From assembly GCA_002633025.1 (NCBI GenBank), contig NMRB01001581.1, positions 1 to 64,000 on the forward strand: a stretch of 64,000 nucleotides of DNA, in the 5' to 3' direction. This DNA is from Notospermus geniculatus. Taxonomy: Eukaryota; Nemertea; Pilidiophora; Heteronemertea; Lineidae. The translations under genes and the position numbers were made by a program. The first letter of the stretch is position 1. The number at the start of each line of letters is the position of its first letter. The notes below the pieces were generated by a model that was not told the DNA's origin, did no database searches, and worked only from the letters and a program-made list of their open reading frames with translations. Of this stretch, positions 36,501-48,605 are shown piece after piece.

Positions 36501-36973
36501 GCTGAATAGTTGATCTGAGGTTTGAAATTGCTTGGTTTATGTGTTGCACATCTTCGCTCTTCTTTCTCCAGTCTGAAATTACAAGTTTGGAATTACCACT
36601 TCCATTTTGCGTTGTTTGCGTTACTGCATCCTTTTCCTCTTGTCTGAAAGAACGCCCTGTGAAGTTCCATTTGGATTTTCTTTTGTTTTTGAAGTCATGA
36701 TTTTTATTATAACGCACGTGTACCAATATTCAATAAGTCCGATTGCACTTCAGGGGAGTCGATGACTCCTAGGCTGTCTTGCATAAAGTTTGGCTGGTTC
36801 CTTTCAAGAGAGTTGCTTCGTTTTGGCTGAGAGGGCATGCTTTGGGAGGATGGGACATCCATAGAAAGAGCACTTTCGCTGGATATCTTGGTGGGTTGAA
36901 CAGCTTTCGCGCATGCAAGATAAGAATAATGTGATGCCAATCCCTTATTTGACAATGTTTGACTGCTATCCAT
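36501..36973 (-). pseudogene. Second copy of the minus-strand frame pair, truncated by the gap
   Basis: The Ser/Gln-rich frame (36973 down to 36707) is identical in translation to the left copy. The charged frame (36726 downward) is cut by the N run after about 75 residues. The frame register break at their overlap is the same in both copies, so it is not a random sequencing error in one contig. Confidence 0.3.
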
Positions 36974-37806
36974 ATTGAAAACAAGTTCAACCTAGCAATT
37001 ACACAATAAGGATGCTGAGAAATAACCTTTGGTAGGGTTCATGCCCTCACCATCACACTCCCTGGTCCAGCTGTTTCTAGTTTTTGGCGTTTGGCCCCCC
37101 ATGTGGTGTCTGACATCAGTGTTGAGGAAATTGTTAGGGTTCAGGAGCCAAGGCCTTGAAGAACAATGATCAGTGAATTTGGAAACACACGAGCAAGGTC
37201 GAGATATACATACTGTAGTTTCATAACAAGAAATATTTTGCTTCTGATTATGTTCAAAATGATAACCCCAATCTGTGCCGTTAGGCCTACACGAATGCAG
37301 ATATCACTGATGATATGCTCAATTTGTTGCCATATGTGCGACATTTCCCAGCGGGAGTCCAGCTATGGTCATAGTGGGTCAAAATGAAAAGACCTGCTCG
37401 GACTATCCATCTAGCCTACTACACATTCTTGCACTACAACTGCTGAAGCAGACAGAAATATGAATCAAAAAAGAAATCCATTTATAATCAATAGTTCGTC
37501 TGCCTTATTATTGTCCTGGAAACTCTGGTAACACCTTGTCAATATGAGTACATGTTTTCTTAGGGTGGGTTATGGTTTATACAGTCTTAACTCTGGGTTT
37601 TGCCTTTTCAAAGATCCATTGTGATTGGGAATAAGAAAATAAATGTCTGAGGTACAGGGAAATGACTGAAAAGAATATTAAAGTCAGTATCTCACCTGTA
37701 TCTCAATCCTGACGCTGAAAGCAAGCAAGCCCCCAACCAAGGCACACTGGAATGCCAATAATCTAAACAATGTGCATTAATTCACCATCTATTACTGCTG
37801 TGATAC
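36501..37806 (+). repeat. Duplicated 1.3-kb block, right copy
   Basis: Starts in the middle of the minus-strand frame pair at GCTGAATAGTTGATCTGAGG and runs to CTGCTGTGATAC, after which unique sequence follows. It repeats the block left of the gap with scattered substitutions and indels at an allele-like level. Confidence 0.92.
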
Positions 37807-39049
37807 TGGACAAATTGATTGCCATGAGGTCTGACCACTACAAAATTTATTGCTACACGAGGGAAGGGGGTCGTGAATCACACACTTTTTTAACTGTCTC
37901 TTCTTATGAAGTAACGCAGAAAGTACCGTTAGAAGTATTCTTGTAGCAGTGCAAAACACTGCCCAACAATGTAAAAGCAGCGTTTAAACATTGGTTACTC
38001 AATGGCCGGGCCGATGTGTTGACACAATTCATGTCGTCCAGCCCCTGTATAATCAATGGTTAAACGCTATTTAACCTCAAACGCCCTTTGAATTCAGCTT
38101 GGTATGTTTCACTCTTTGGTCAAAACTCAATGATCCATCAGCTAAAATGTATCATCCCGCGTGTATACTCAGTATAAAAAATGCATTGTTTGTTGTAAAG
38201 CCATTGTTGGAGTACACAATGTTAAAAATATACATAGAAGAGTAATTAACGTGAAGTGAAAAGAAGGAAAATCCTGAAAAACCAGGCTATGCACCTGTTA
38301 TTGTGGAAATGGACCAGTTATTTTAATATTGACCTTATCTCCTCGTTGTTGGAGAAAAAAATGACAATCAGTATGATGAATATATACAATGGATAGTGCA
38401 AGAATGACCAGGTCCTCTATTGCCGTTTCCATATCATGTCCCAGCTGTAATTGCAATATGCTAGTCAGCAACCGTTCACCTTTGTATTGAAGCCACTGTG
38501 AACGTGGTCACTTTTGTTGCCATCCCACCAGGCAGATATTGCTGCATTTGGATTGACACATGGATGCACTACGTAACATGGTAGAATGATTTAAAATTCA
38601 GCCAATGACAATACTGGACTACCGTACTCTTAGAAGATGTGGTTTTGCATGTATTGCAAGATTCACAAAGTTAAAAACAATAGGCCCACACTCAAAATTG
38701 TTACCATCCAAGTAGAAAAGACTAACAAACACAGTGGTTGCATTAGCACAAAAATGTTCTACGAAAATGTCACATTTAACCAAAATGTTAATCGTCGGCA
38801 CACGAGGACATCTTCCTTGGATCTATCAAACAAGTTGTGCAATCTGATTCCTTCTTCGTTCAGTCCCCAGCAGAATTGGTCGCATTCATCACCCTCTAAT
38901 TGCCGGGCTTAACTTAAAAATCACTCCAAGTTTGCACGCAAGTACAGTCCCTTGTGACAAGATACAATCATCCAGTTCTAGTGGTATTTAGGCGCTATAT
39001 TCGAGAAGTTTTCTGAACTTGAGATGAAATTTGAGGCGCAGTGTGTCCC
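37807..39049. other. Non-coding stretch with an imperfect inverted repeat
   Basis: AGCGTTTAAACATTGGTTAC near 37979 and ATCAATGGTTAAACGCT near 38052 are imperfect reverse complements, giving a hairpin of about 90 bp. No coding content is supported. A related TGTTTAAACGCTG motif occurs near 40700. Confidence 0.4.
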
Positions 39050-39751
39050 AGTGGCTTTGGTGTGTTGGACATACTAGTATGTTCCAAGGGGCTCGATGCT
39101 TGTGGATGTCTTCAGTCAAGAAAAGATATGCTGGTACTTGTAAAACTCAAGACTCCTCCAGGCTTATCTCTCTGATGCTGACTTTGACTCTGTCTTCAGG
39201 TTTCGTATACTACATGTACGTATTCATCTAAGGTACAAAAAGCACAAAATTGACACACTAAATGATAATAAACAAGAAGTCAATCTCCAGAATTCACGAA
39301 TTTTCGACCCCAACCGGGGTCTTTTTCAAGTGGAACTTTACAATCTGAAACTCTAGAAAAGACTCAATTCATCTACATGTACAATAGATTACATTGAAAG
39401 GTGTACGCCAGTCTCTTTGAGAGGCTTGAATATTGCCTTGACATATTCACCAAGACGTCTTGAGAACAAACAAGCAAACCACCACTGTAAGTTCCGATAA
39501 AGCAGTAACATTAAAAAAGAAAGCTGTTTCTGACGTGGCGTAGACCACCAAAATTGGACTGCCTAAGATAAGAAAAATGATAAACCATTATTGAATTAGT
39601 GGCCATGTGTAATTAAAGGAGGCAACGAGCCAGAAACCTTTGAAAGAAAAAACTGACACTGAAGATGACTGAATAAAATATTCATCGGCAACTAGCCGAC
39701 AATATTCATCAACTCACGTTGATGACAGAGTCATAAATCACAACTGAAACT
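39050..39751 (+). repeat. Duplicated block, left copy (ends at single N)
   Basis: Begins CAGTGGCTTTGGTGTGTTGG and ends CACAACTGAAACT just before the N at 39752. The right copy starts with the same words directly after the N. This copy holds an extra segment of about 130-150 bp (roughly 39230-39370) missing from the right copy. Likely an unmerged allele. Confidence 0.92.
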
Positions 39752-39752
39752 N

Positions 39753-40304
39753 CAGTGGCTTTGGTGTGTTGGACATATGTTCCAAGGGGCTCGATGCTTG
39801 TGGATGTCTTCAGTCAAGAAAAGATATGCTGGTACTTGTAAAACTCAAGACTCCTCCAGGCTTATCTCTCTGATGCTGACTTTGACTCTGTCTTCAGGTT
39901 TCGTATACTATGTGTTCATCTACATGTACATGTACAATAGATTACATTGAAAGGTGTACGCCAGTCTCTTTGAGAGGCTTGAATATTGCCTTGACATATT
40001 CACCAAGATGTCTTGAGAACAAATAAGCAAACTACCACTGTAAGTTCCAATAAAGCAGTAACATTAAAAAAGAAAGAAAGCTGTTCCTGACGTGGCGTAG
40101 ACCACCAAAATTGGACTGCCTAAGATAAGAAAAATGATAAACCATTATTGAATTAGTGGCCATGTGTAATGGAGGCAACGAGCCAGAAACCTTTGAAAGA
40201 AAAAACTGACACTGAAGATGACTGAATAAAATATTCATCGGCAACTAGCCGACAATATTCATCAACTCACGTTGATGACAGAGTCATAAATCACAACTGA
40301 AACT
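39753..40304 (+). repeat. Duplicated block, right copy
   Basis: Repeats the left block from CAGTGGCTTTGGTGTGTTGG to CACAACTGAAACT with an internal deletion, a GAAA insertion and scattered substitutions, then continues into unique sequence. A frame on the minus strand here is a by-product of repeat sequence and not called. Confidence 0.92.
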
Positions 40305-41348
40305 CGGGGCCAGAAATGTCATGAATAATTAAAAGATTTGATTTAATTAGTAGCATTAGAATTAGTATTTTTGGTCCCAAAAGCCCTGCCATAATTACAC
40401 TTTATGTTACGGGCTGCTGTTGAGCCATATGCGTGGGACTTGTGCATTTTCTATGGGGATATCATATGATGTTATAGGTGCTAATCATAATCAAACACTG
40501 CTCAGTCGCCGTGTGCCCCATTCAAATTGTCTGCAGGCTCATCTGCCAGGAGCTACGGTTGATTTTCCTTCGATTAAAAAAAGTTAAAAGTGTAAGGGCC
40601 GAATTCTTAAAGGCGTCTAAATATACATGTAGGTTACACAGTGACAGGGCCAATGAAGTTATGCAGAAACTCATGTTAGTCCTGCCGCTGTTTAACCAGT
40701 GTTTAAACGCTGTTCAGGCGTGAACGCTCTTTATGAATTAACCCCGAAACCCCAAATCGAAACCGGAACTTTAAACCAGGTTGAAATGAATCGGAGCCGA
40801 AGTGTAATTTTTACATAGCCTACACGATCATTTTTGTCGGCAAGGCCCTTCGTACCAAAGAGGTTCTAATCATGATCAGGACAGAAAATGCTCGAAGTCC
40901 ATGCTTTGTGGCAAATGAACAGGTACGAGGAACAAAGTCAGGTAGACAATAACTGTGATTGACTGAAGCCAAGTTTATCAATGTGCCATGGTTTATTTGC
41001 TTCTGATTGGTGGTCTCTTGTCGATTTCATGGCTGAGTTGTCTTCCCTTTTGATCCTCTCTGGAGACGTGTGTCCACAACATTGGCTGAACATTATCAAA
41101 ATTGGAACAATACTGCTGATATTTGCTCGGTGCAGTCTCTATAGTGTTCGTCATTACTAATATTGGGGAGCATATGGGAATCATCCGATTTTGCAGGAGT
41201 GCTGCAACCTTTTACCTTTCAGAATACTCTCAATTCTACAGTTTCGAGATACATTGTTCCAGTACTGATGTGCTTAGATGTGGTTGAGGGAACGAAGTGA
41301 TATTTTCTTAACCACTGAAGGGGATCTTTAACAGCTTAAAAAAACCAT
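40305..41348. other. Non-coding stretch
   Basis: No supported gene or RNA was seen; only scattered TACATGTA octamers and short random frames. Confidence 0.4.
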
Positions 41349-41477
41349 GGCCCATATTCATAAAACCTTGGTAGGCTTAGTTACTTGCTAAAGTACCCAT
41401 TTTGTACAGGCCAATGTTGGCCTACACAACTAGCTAGGCTTACCAACTAAGCTATGGCAAGGTTTGATGGATATAAG
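41349..41477. mobile_element. Short palindromic MITE, copy 2
   Basis: The left end GGCCCATATTCATAAAACCT and right end AAGGTTTGATGGATAT pair imperfectly; the inner GGCTTAGTT / AACTAAGC segments pair too. It shares ends and layout with the element at 1297-1415 in the gene A intron, so the two define a small repeat family in this genome. The right arm is more diverged than in the first copy. Confidence 0.7.
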
Positions 41478-44400
41478 CACAGATATCTTGGCAACCCTGA
41501 TGGCCAGTGTGGCCTGGTCGAGCAATTGCAATGACAAAGATGCTCAAATTTCTCATGACCGAAAGATATCAAAAGGATACAAATTTCTGTGCGTCCTGTC
41601 CCTGTAGTTACAATGCACAGCATTCTCCATGCCGGGATAAGAAAATGAACCGAACCGGTGGCATATACTCGCCCTCTTCAGTGATAATAGCCTACTTGTC
41701 GATGATTAGTCCAATGATAATCATAGATATTTGTAGAGTAGGATGAGGTCTCCATGAATGGAGAGTGGTATTTGGGAATTGATTACCTATGCTGCCACTG
41801 GACTGTGCTAATGACATTGGTCTAGTAATGATATCCAACTGAAGAACGTACCGATTCTTGACAAATGTTACAGGCACGTGCTACACATTTTCTAGGTGGT
41901 GATGCTCAACCGCAATCATTTTACGTAGAGTCGGAGTAGTTTTCTATCATTCGCTGTCATAAATGCAGCCCTTTGTGCACGACATGTACATGTAGTGCAC
42001 ACAGGATTAAAAGAGACGGGCATGGCTTTGTTAATCTAACATCATTTCCAGGCAATGCCTTCGACAAAGTACACACTTGGAACAGTCATTGTAGGCCTAT
42101 CTCTTTTTGCCAGAAACTGCTGATCTCTATGGTTTGGGGACAGTGGAACAATAGAAATTTGAATAGGCCAATGAAAAAGAACTTTTCTTTTCGGAAGAAA
42201 TATTTCCCCCAAACCCAGTGCTCCAGACTGCAGTATTTGTCCCCAGCATTGCGGAACCTTACCTTTACGAAAAGATTGCACCCCAAATACCTGTGTGCCT
42301 TTCAATTCAGATTGATAACAATTTTGATTAATCTGGCCAGCTACTCTCAACAGGCATGCATTCGCTTCCATGGGGCCTATTTTGCAAATGTGAGCAAGTC
42401 TATCGCCCACGGCGGCAAAATAGATATTTAATTGGTAAATGTCCCTTGGCTGAGTCCAGCAGATTAAAATTGGAAATGAACTACCGCATATAATGCAGTT
42501 TCCATGTTCTCTTATTGGGAAGTTCCTCCTCATAAATTGCAATGAGGAGAATGCCATATTGACGGAAGTATGTCACTTCTGACTCGAACAATGGGAAGAT
42601 GAGAAATTTCATACAAGGGCAATATACTTAGACAAATTTGGGGCTGATTTGATTGGAGAGGACAAAAAGATGAGGAAGATTACAATTTTGATGAGTTGTT
42701 TGTGGATAACTAAAATAGTCTTCAGGAAACTACATGTATAAATATATCACATTGACCATGTCAGTTGGTGCAGACGTCGGCTATGTGCAAAATCAGACTT
42801 GCACGATGAGTATGCAAAAACTGCTGTACAACATGACTTGAAGATGGACCTATAGAACAAGTAGAGTCTTTAGGAAAGCAATCTGTAGGTGAGTAAACCG
42901 ACTGTGTATGTGACAGCCTGGTGCTAGACTTCAGCAACATAGAGCTCATAATATACTGACAGTTATTTTACTTAAGAATGGTAACTTTTTGTCATATCTC
43001 TGTTTTTCATGTGAGTACGTGTAACAATAAGCAGCCATGAATCCTCATCAAAGTCGCTGCCTGATGTAGACAAAAGACACATGGGTTAAAATTAATTTTC
43101 TATGAACGTGAGATGGACCCGGCTCAAGCTCGCGTTCCAGATCCCTCGAGGATAATCATGTGGTCATTACTGACTATCATTCTCATAAACATCACTTCAT
43201 TTTGATCAATCTCTGATGACCTGAACTTGTTTTCTTAGCCATTCTGCTATTTAATGGTATGTGAATTGGTCATGGTATTGTTATTGAAGTTGCTGATGAT
43301 CTATTTGAAAATCTTGTTAATTTGTTTGTAATTTTATTTTCGAAGATTAATGGGGAGATTCTCTGCTCCGTTTTCTCAATATTATTCTTAAAAAGAAAAA
43401 AGAAAACTGTGTCTATAATGCCTGTCATGCAGTGTCTTTCAAGATACATGTACCAGAATAACCCGAATACCAGCATCAGTGTAGCCACATGCTTCGTTCA
43501 CCACTCCCCAAATGGTTGTCCCTTACCCGAAGCGTCTGTCTAATAAACCAAATCAAATCAACAATTTGCAATTTTGGAGCATTCCCCGACAAAGATTCAG
43601 ACGTATCCAAAACCTGAACTAACATTCTGCAACATGCTCGGATGCAGACGGAATGACTACGTCTGCCACTCAGTACAGTTACGAGTCAGATTTTTCCAGT
43701 AGCTCCTCATGCATCCTATATAGGGATGAAATCATTCATTAAATGATGGTATTTTCACCAATCGATGTTGTTGACTGCCCTGTAATGGTATTAATAAACC
43801 TTGCATCCTTCTAATCTGCTCATTCTGATTCAGTCTGTGAATAGGGAGAGATGTAGCTCTTTAATTACTGCCAATCGCTAGGAGATTTCGAATCCTTTTT
43901 AATGGCAAAATCTATTTGGTGGCTCTATATTCATTCCTTTAATCATGAATTTCTATACTAATGCTACAGATTGAAGTCAGCTCGGGGCTCTGTGGTGTTG
44001 CTTTATTTCATTACTGATTAGGGTTGTATTTTAACTCATTGAGTCTTGCAACAAATTCTGATGACCGATGGATGACTATCGGCAGAAATAGATAGTTCTA
44101 GAAACACTGCTTTCAGCTGACCTTTCGGTGGCCACAAAAATCTTCATGCCGTCCGTAGAAATTTTACTCCGCAATCGGATGATACTCGGCCTTCTCCAGG
44201 GTCGTCCTCGCTGGAACTTTTACTTCTAAGAAAGTGGAAGAAGTATTTCTCCCTTCAACTTTTCACCATTGATATTCTGCCTTAATCCTGTCCACTGGAA
44301 CCTTCGTATCTATTCATCCGAGGCCTCGTTCCCCCAGTATCAGCTTTACACCAATGTGACATTTCACCTTCACGATAGAGTCTCCATTACTATTCACTTG

Positions 44401-47400
44401 AGGCTTCAATTGCATTCACCCGACTCCAACCTCTCTACTGCCTTACAAGGGCTTTTCATAGCCATATCTCATACTGTGATCGACTCAGTTTCACTCTTGC
44501 ATGACTAAACTGAAATAACATTGCATGACCAACCATCGCTGTGGGAATTGGTTACATTGGGGAAAATTTTGAAAGGTGTCGCATATTGACGCCGTATTGG
44601 GTCCTATTTACACAATATTAAGTTCTTTCATCAAGCCTTTTTTCCACCATGTATAGGTTTCTGTAAGTTTATCTGGAATATATTTTTGCAACAGTGATAC
44701 GTCACCACACGCAATACATTATTTTCATCATTCTGTTTCCTTTCAATTATCAGTTGGTAATAGAATGGGTGAAAAACATCAGTTTGATTTGATGAACTTT
44801 GTCTCATTGTCATTTAAAGGAAATGACCTTTTAACACTTTTCATCCCGTGTGTAGTTCTTGAATCAAAAAATATTTCGACCTCGGACTCAGACCTTCAGT
44901 TTTGCTGTCTCCTGTCCATAAATATCTGCTAAAATTTAAGACTTCCCCGTCTGTTGCCAACTAACTACATATTGTATATTGAAGGGAAATTTTTCGCAGC
45001 TTTCTTACCATAACGCTGCGATTACATACAGTAGAGCTACACGCTACAGGGACACGCCAGTTAACAAAGGCCTCACGGTCGCGAACCTTTGCGAAGCCAT
45101 ACTCCATGTATTTGCAACCTAAGGGACTTGGTAGATGGCATGCAAACTCCGGAATCCTCAGGGTAACTACAGACTTGCACAAATTATGACCAGTCCCAGT
45201 CCGACGAAAAGTTTCCTTCTGTTCCATTAGCTATCTCTGCTAATTTACCGTTGAAAGCCATCAGTGGCCGTCCACCTCCACCCTGTAAACAAGCCTAAAT
45301 CAACTACCATTGTAAACAGGACATCAAAACAAACACAACCATTGTGGTGTTAGCAAGATTAGATCCATTTCTAAAGCTATCATCATTTATTTCCCCCAGT
45401 CATCCTGCTGTGCCCTGGAGAGCTTTGTGAAATTTGCCATTGTTTTGTCATTAATCGACTGAGTCTGCTGAGGAGGCAAACCCAACATAGGAATTTCTGG
45501 ATGACTTGCCTTCAAAAGGATGTAACTGGCGCCATTGGCTGTGCAAATGTGAACCTCCATTAGCGTTAATATGTGACAGTGTAATGCATTTGCGATTTTT
45601 AATGTCCTGTTAATCACCACTTTTGCTTTGAGATATATCAAGGGAATATCGTCACTGGGTTTGAGTATCCCCCGTCTGTTGCTTACCTGCTTGTGTGTGT
45701 TTTTTGACCAGTGAAGCCATTCTTAACCGTAAGGGAATTCACGAGAATTGTTGAAAACAATCCACTTGATGGGTGGTTATTTGTTGGCTGTAGTTGCAAT
45801 GATGCTGAATAAAAGGAATACGTTTTTGTAAAATCTGTATTGATTGCTGCTCCCTTCGTATTCTCGACACCCATGATGGTTTATGAGTGGTGACTCCAGT
45901 AAGAAAGACAAAGGTGTGGGTAGTGTCTTTCCTTTATTCTCTTGAGGAAGTCAAGACGCAGTAGAGCAGTAATGTATCTGTGACAACTGCAGCCTGGTTG
46001 TAACAGTTCAGATCAATGTAGCTACAAACTCCCCTCTGTGAGTGATGTCCAAAGAATGAATTAGTGCCCATAAAAATCTTGTTAATTATACAAGTTATGT
46101 GTTCCTTTGCTGTTACCCAGAGGAGTCGTACCCTTAGTTAAATGTCAACTGTCATTATTTCCATTAATTCAAGAACAATTTTCATTAAATCACATATTGA
46201 TCATGAATTCACACCAGTCCTTCCTGTCCCATCTGGAGCAACTCTAATTGACGGATTAGTCCTCAGTGTGTCATCTTTTAGCACCAAAGGTTACTTGCTG
46301 ATAGTCGATCTGACTTGGCCGGGGTTGCTCAGCTACTGTCTTTCAGTATGGCCCGTACCAGTGTGTATGTCCATTACACTACATCAGGGTTGAGTCTCCT
46401 GTTGATGTGTTGATCTATGTGGAGGATTCATTTGACCATAAGGAAGATTGAGAAGACTTTGAAAGGCAAAACCATTAGATGAATGGAGTATGGAATATTT
46501 CTTGTGGTAAAACAACATCGGGGGTGATTCATGTGTTTTCTTTGGTGGACGTGGTTGAGGGACTTTGCTATGATTCTTAGTGCGTTCATCATGACCTGTA
46601 TTGTAAAAATTAATTTTGATTGCCATTTCCTAATATCTAAACAACTTAATTCCATTACTCTCTTCATCTAGAGGCCATGTTCTGGTCCATGGTCTTGCAG
46701 ATATAATGTAGAAGAAAGAGTGAGGAACACTTTGAGCTTCAACATGTGGACAAACGTAGGATTGGTAGATCAAGTCACTGGTGCACCACACATACTAAAA
46801 ATTCGGAATAATGTGATACAATACGAATTGAAGTACATGTAGGGCCTACATTAACAAAAGAAAGCTTTGTTGATTCGTACTAAACCCAGGGTAACCCGTG
46901 ACTTTCTGGAAGTGTAACACGCCAGTCTGAATCCAGGTATTAATGCGAATTGAAATACTTGTAAGTGTGAACACAATAGAATTTTGGGCTGAACTATTGT
47001 CTGAAGACATACGAAGACCGACTTGAATATCTTAGCACAGTTGTGCATAAGTTGAATCATTTCTCCATTGACTTGGCTGTCATGATTAATCCGAGGGGAC
47101 CACTTCCCTATGCTAATATCTGCCGGCTAACTGGAAGCCAGTGGGTAGCTATCTGATGTGAGGTGTTCGAGTGGCTATTAAAGTTCCTATTGCCAGCATT
47201 GTTTCATCTCGATGTCTCGGAATATCTTATTCGTCGTTTTCTACAAGAGAGACCCCAGTATAAAACTTTTCTAGGTCTTATCGTCGATTATGTCTGATCG
47301 TACTAAAGCAATAAATGCCTTAGAGAATCAACTGTGAACGATCTGTGGCTAGGTGCAATGCTTCCCTTATCTGTCACAAGGTGGCTCTTATCACCCTGAT

Positions 47401-48605
47401 TTTGTGTTTACAAACGAATAGTTTGCACCAAAAATATTTTTGTTCTGGTAGTATACATCAATGAGGATTGAGATTAAATTGATTTAATCAGTTGGAATGT
47501 GTGGAGGAACAAACCTCTATGCTATTTACTGCTGTTTTTCTGATACAATACAATTCTCCAGTGATAATTAAGCGCCATGTGCGAGCCTAACGTACAAATT
47601 ATTCTATTTGTTATTGTGCTTTACCTTTTGAGAAAATATAGTTAATACTTAGCGTCATGTGTGAGCCTATTATGTGCTGCAAATCATCTGCTTTTTGTTT
47701 TGTACTTACTTTCTGGAAGGCTCGGAAGAAGACGCACACGAATTATCTTTTTCATAAAAAACGAAAATCGGTCTAGGACTATCATGGTTGTTATGCAAAA
47801 CAGATAATATTTGTTCTTTCCCCATCATTTGAGAAACAATTGCTAAGTACCTCTATAATTTCTCCCATTGACTTGGTAATCTGTACCATATGAGAGACAA
47901 GCATTCAGTAAAGTGTTAATCAGCAGGGTATACTGTACCATCAATAGGAAAACAGACAGGAAAACAGAGGGTTTCGGTTCTCTGATGGTGCACCTGCCCG
48001 ATTCCCACTCCACACTAATGGAACCTCAGCACAATTATCTCTCAGGACTGGCTCCACTTCTCTTATTAGTTCGAGTCGTAGAATTAGTTGCAGCTTCTGT
48101 CATTGTGGGTGAGGCCTTGTATTTACCAACTTTTACTTAAGTTGCAGTTAGCAGTATATGGTTATCCTATTTTTGTTGACATTATTTAGTGTCGGGTCTT
48201 GCAAATTTTCTGTGGAATTGATTCAGTATGCGTTGCAACTTAAAGAGCTTTTCAAGGACTCGTACTTTCTGCTGCCCTTGATCATAATTCCCCTGTTGGA
48301 AGTCGGTTCCCCTTGATTTGGGTATCATACTGTCGACTCAAAAAACACAGCAACAAAAAAACCAGCTACTGTAACTTATGATTTTTACATACACTCCTTT
48401 TCTTTTTTTAAAAACCACTAAATGAAGAATTTAAGGCTAGCATTGTTGCTTTCTGCAGTGAAACCGACTTGCCTCAGGCATCACCAGAGGTCATGTGGAG
48501 ATCAATCATCCAATGATATCCACTTTTGTGTGCTATGAATGAAGATAACACTTTTCATTGATTTTCAACTAATATATCATGGAATTAAAGGTCCATTATA
48601 TCATC
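41478..48605. other. Long non-coding stretch
   Basis: No confident gene. The longest open frame of the window (171 codons, minus strand, 42042-42557, with an ATG) lies here, overlapped almost completely by a 152-codon plus-strand frame (41973-42431). Neither shows a recognisable domain, so neither is called as a gene. The rest is ordinary AT-rich sequence. Confidence 0.4.

Noticed and set aside
42042-42557. 171-codon minus-strand frame as a gene
   Set aside because: It has an ATG but no recognisable domain, no splice or promoter context, and is overlapped by a nearly as long frame on the other strand. Kept only as a low-interest observation.
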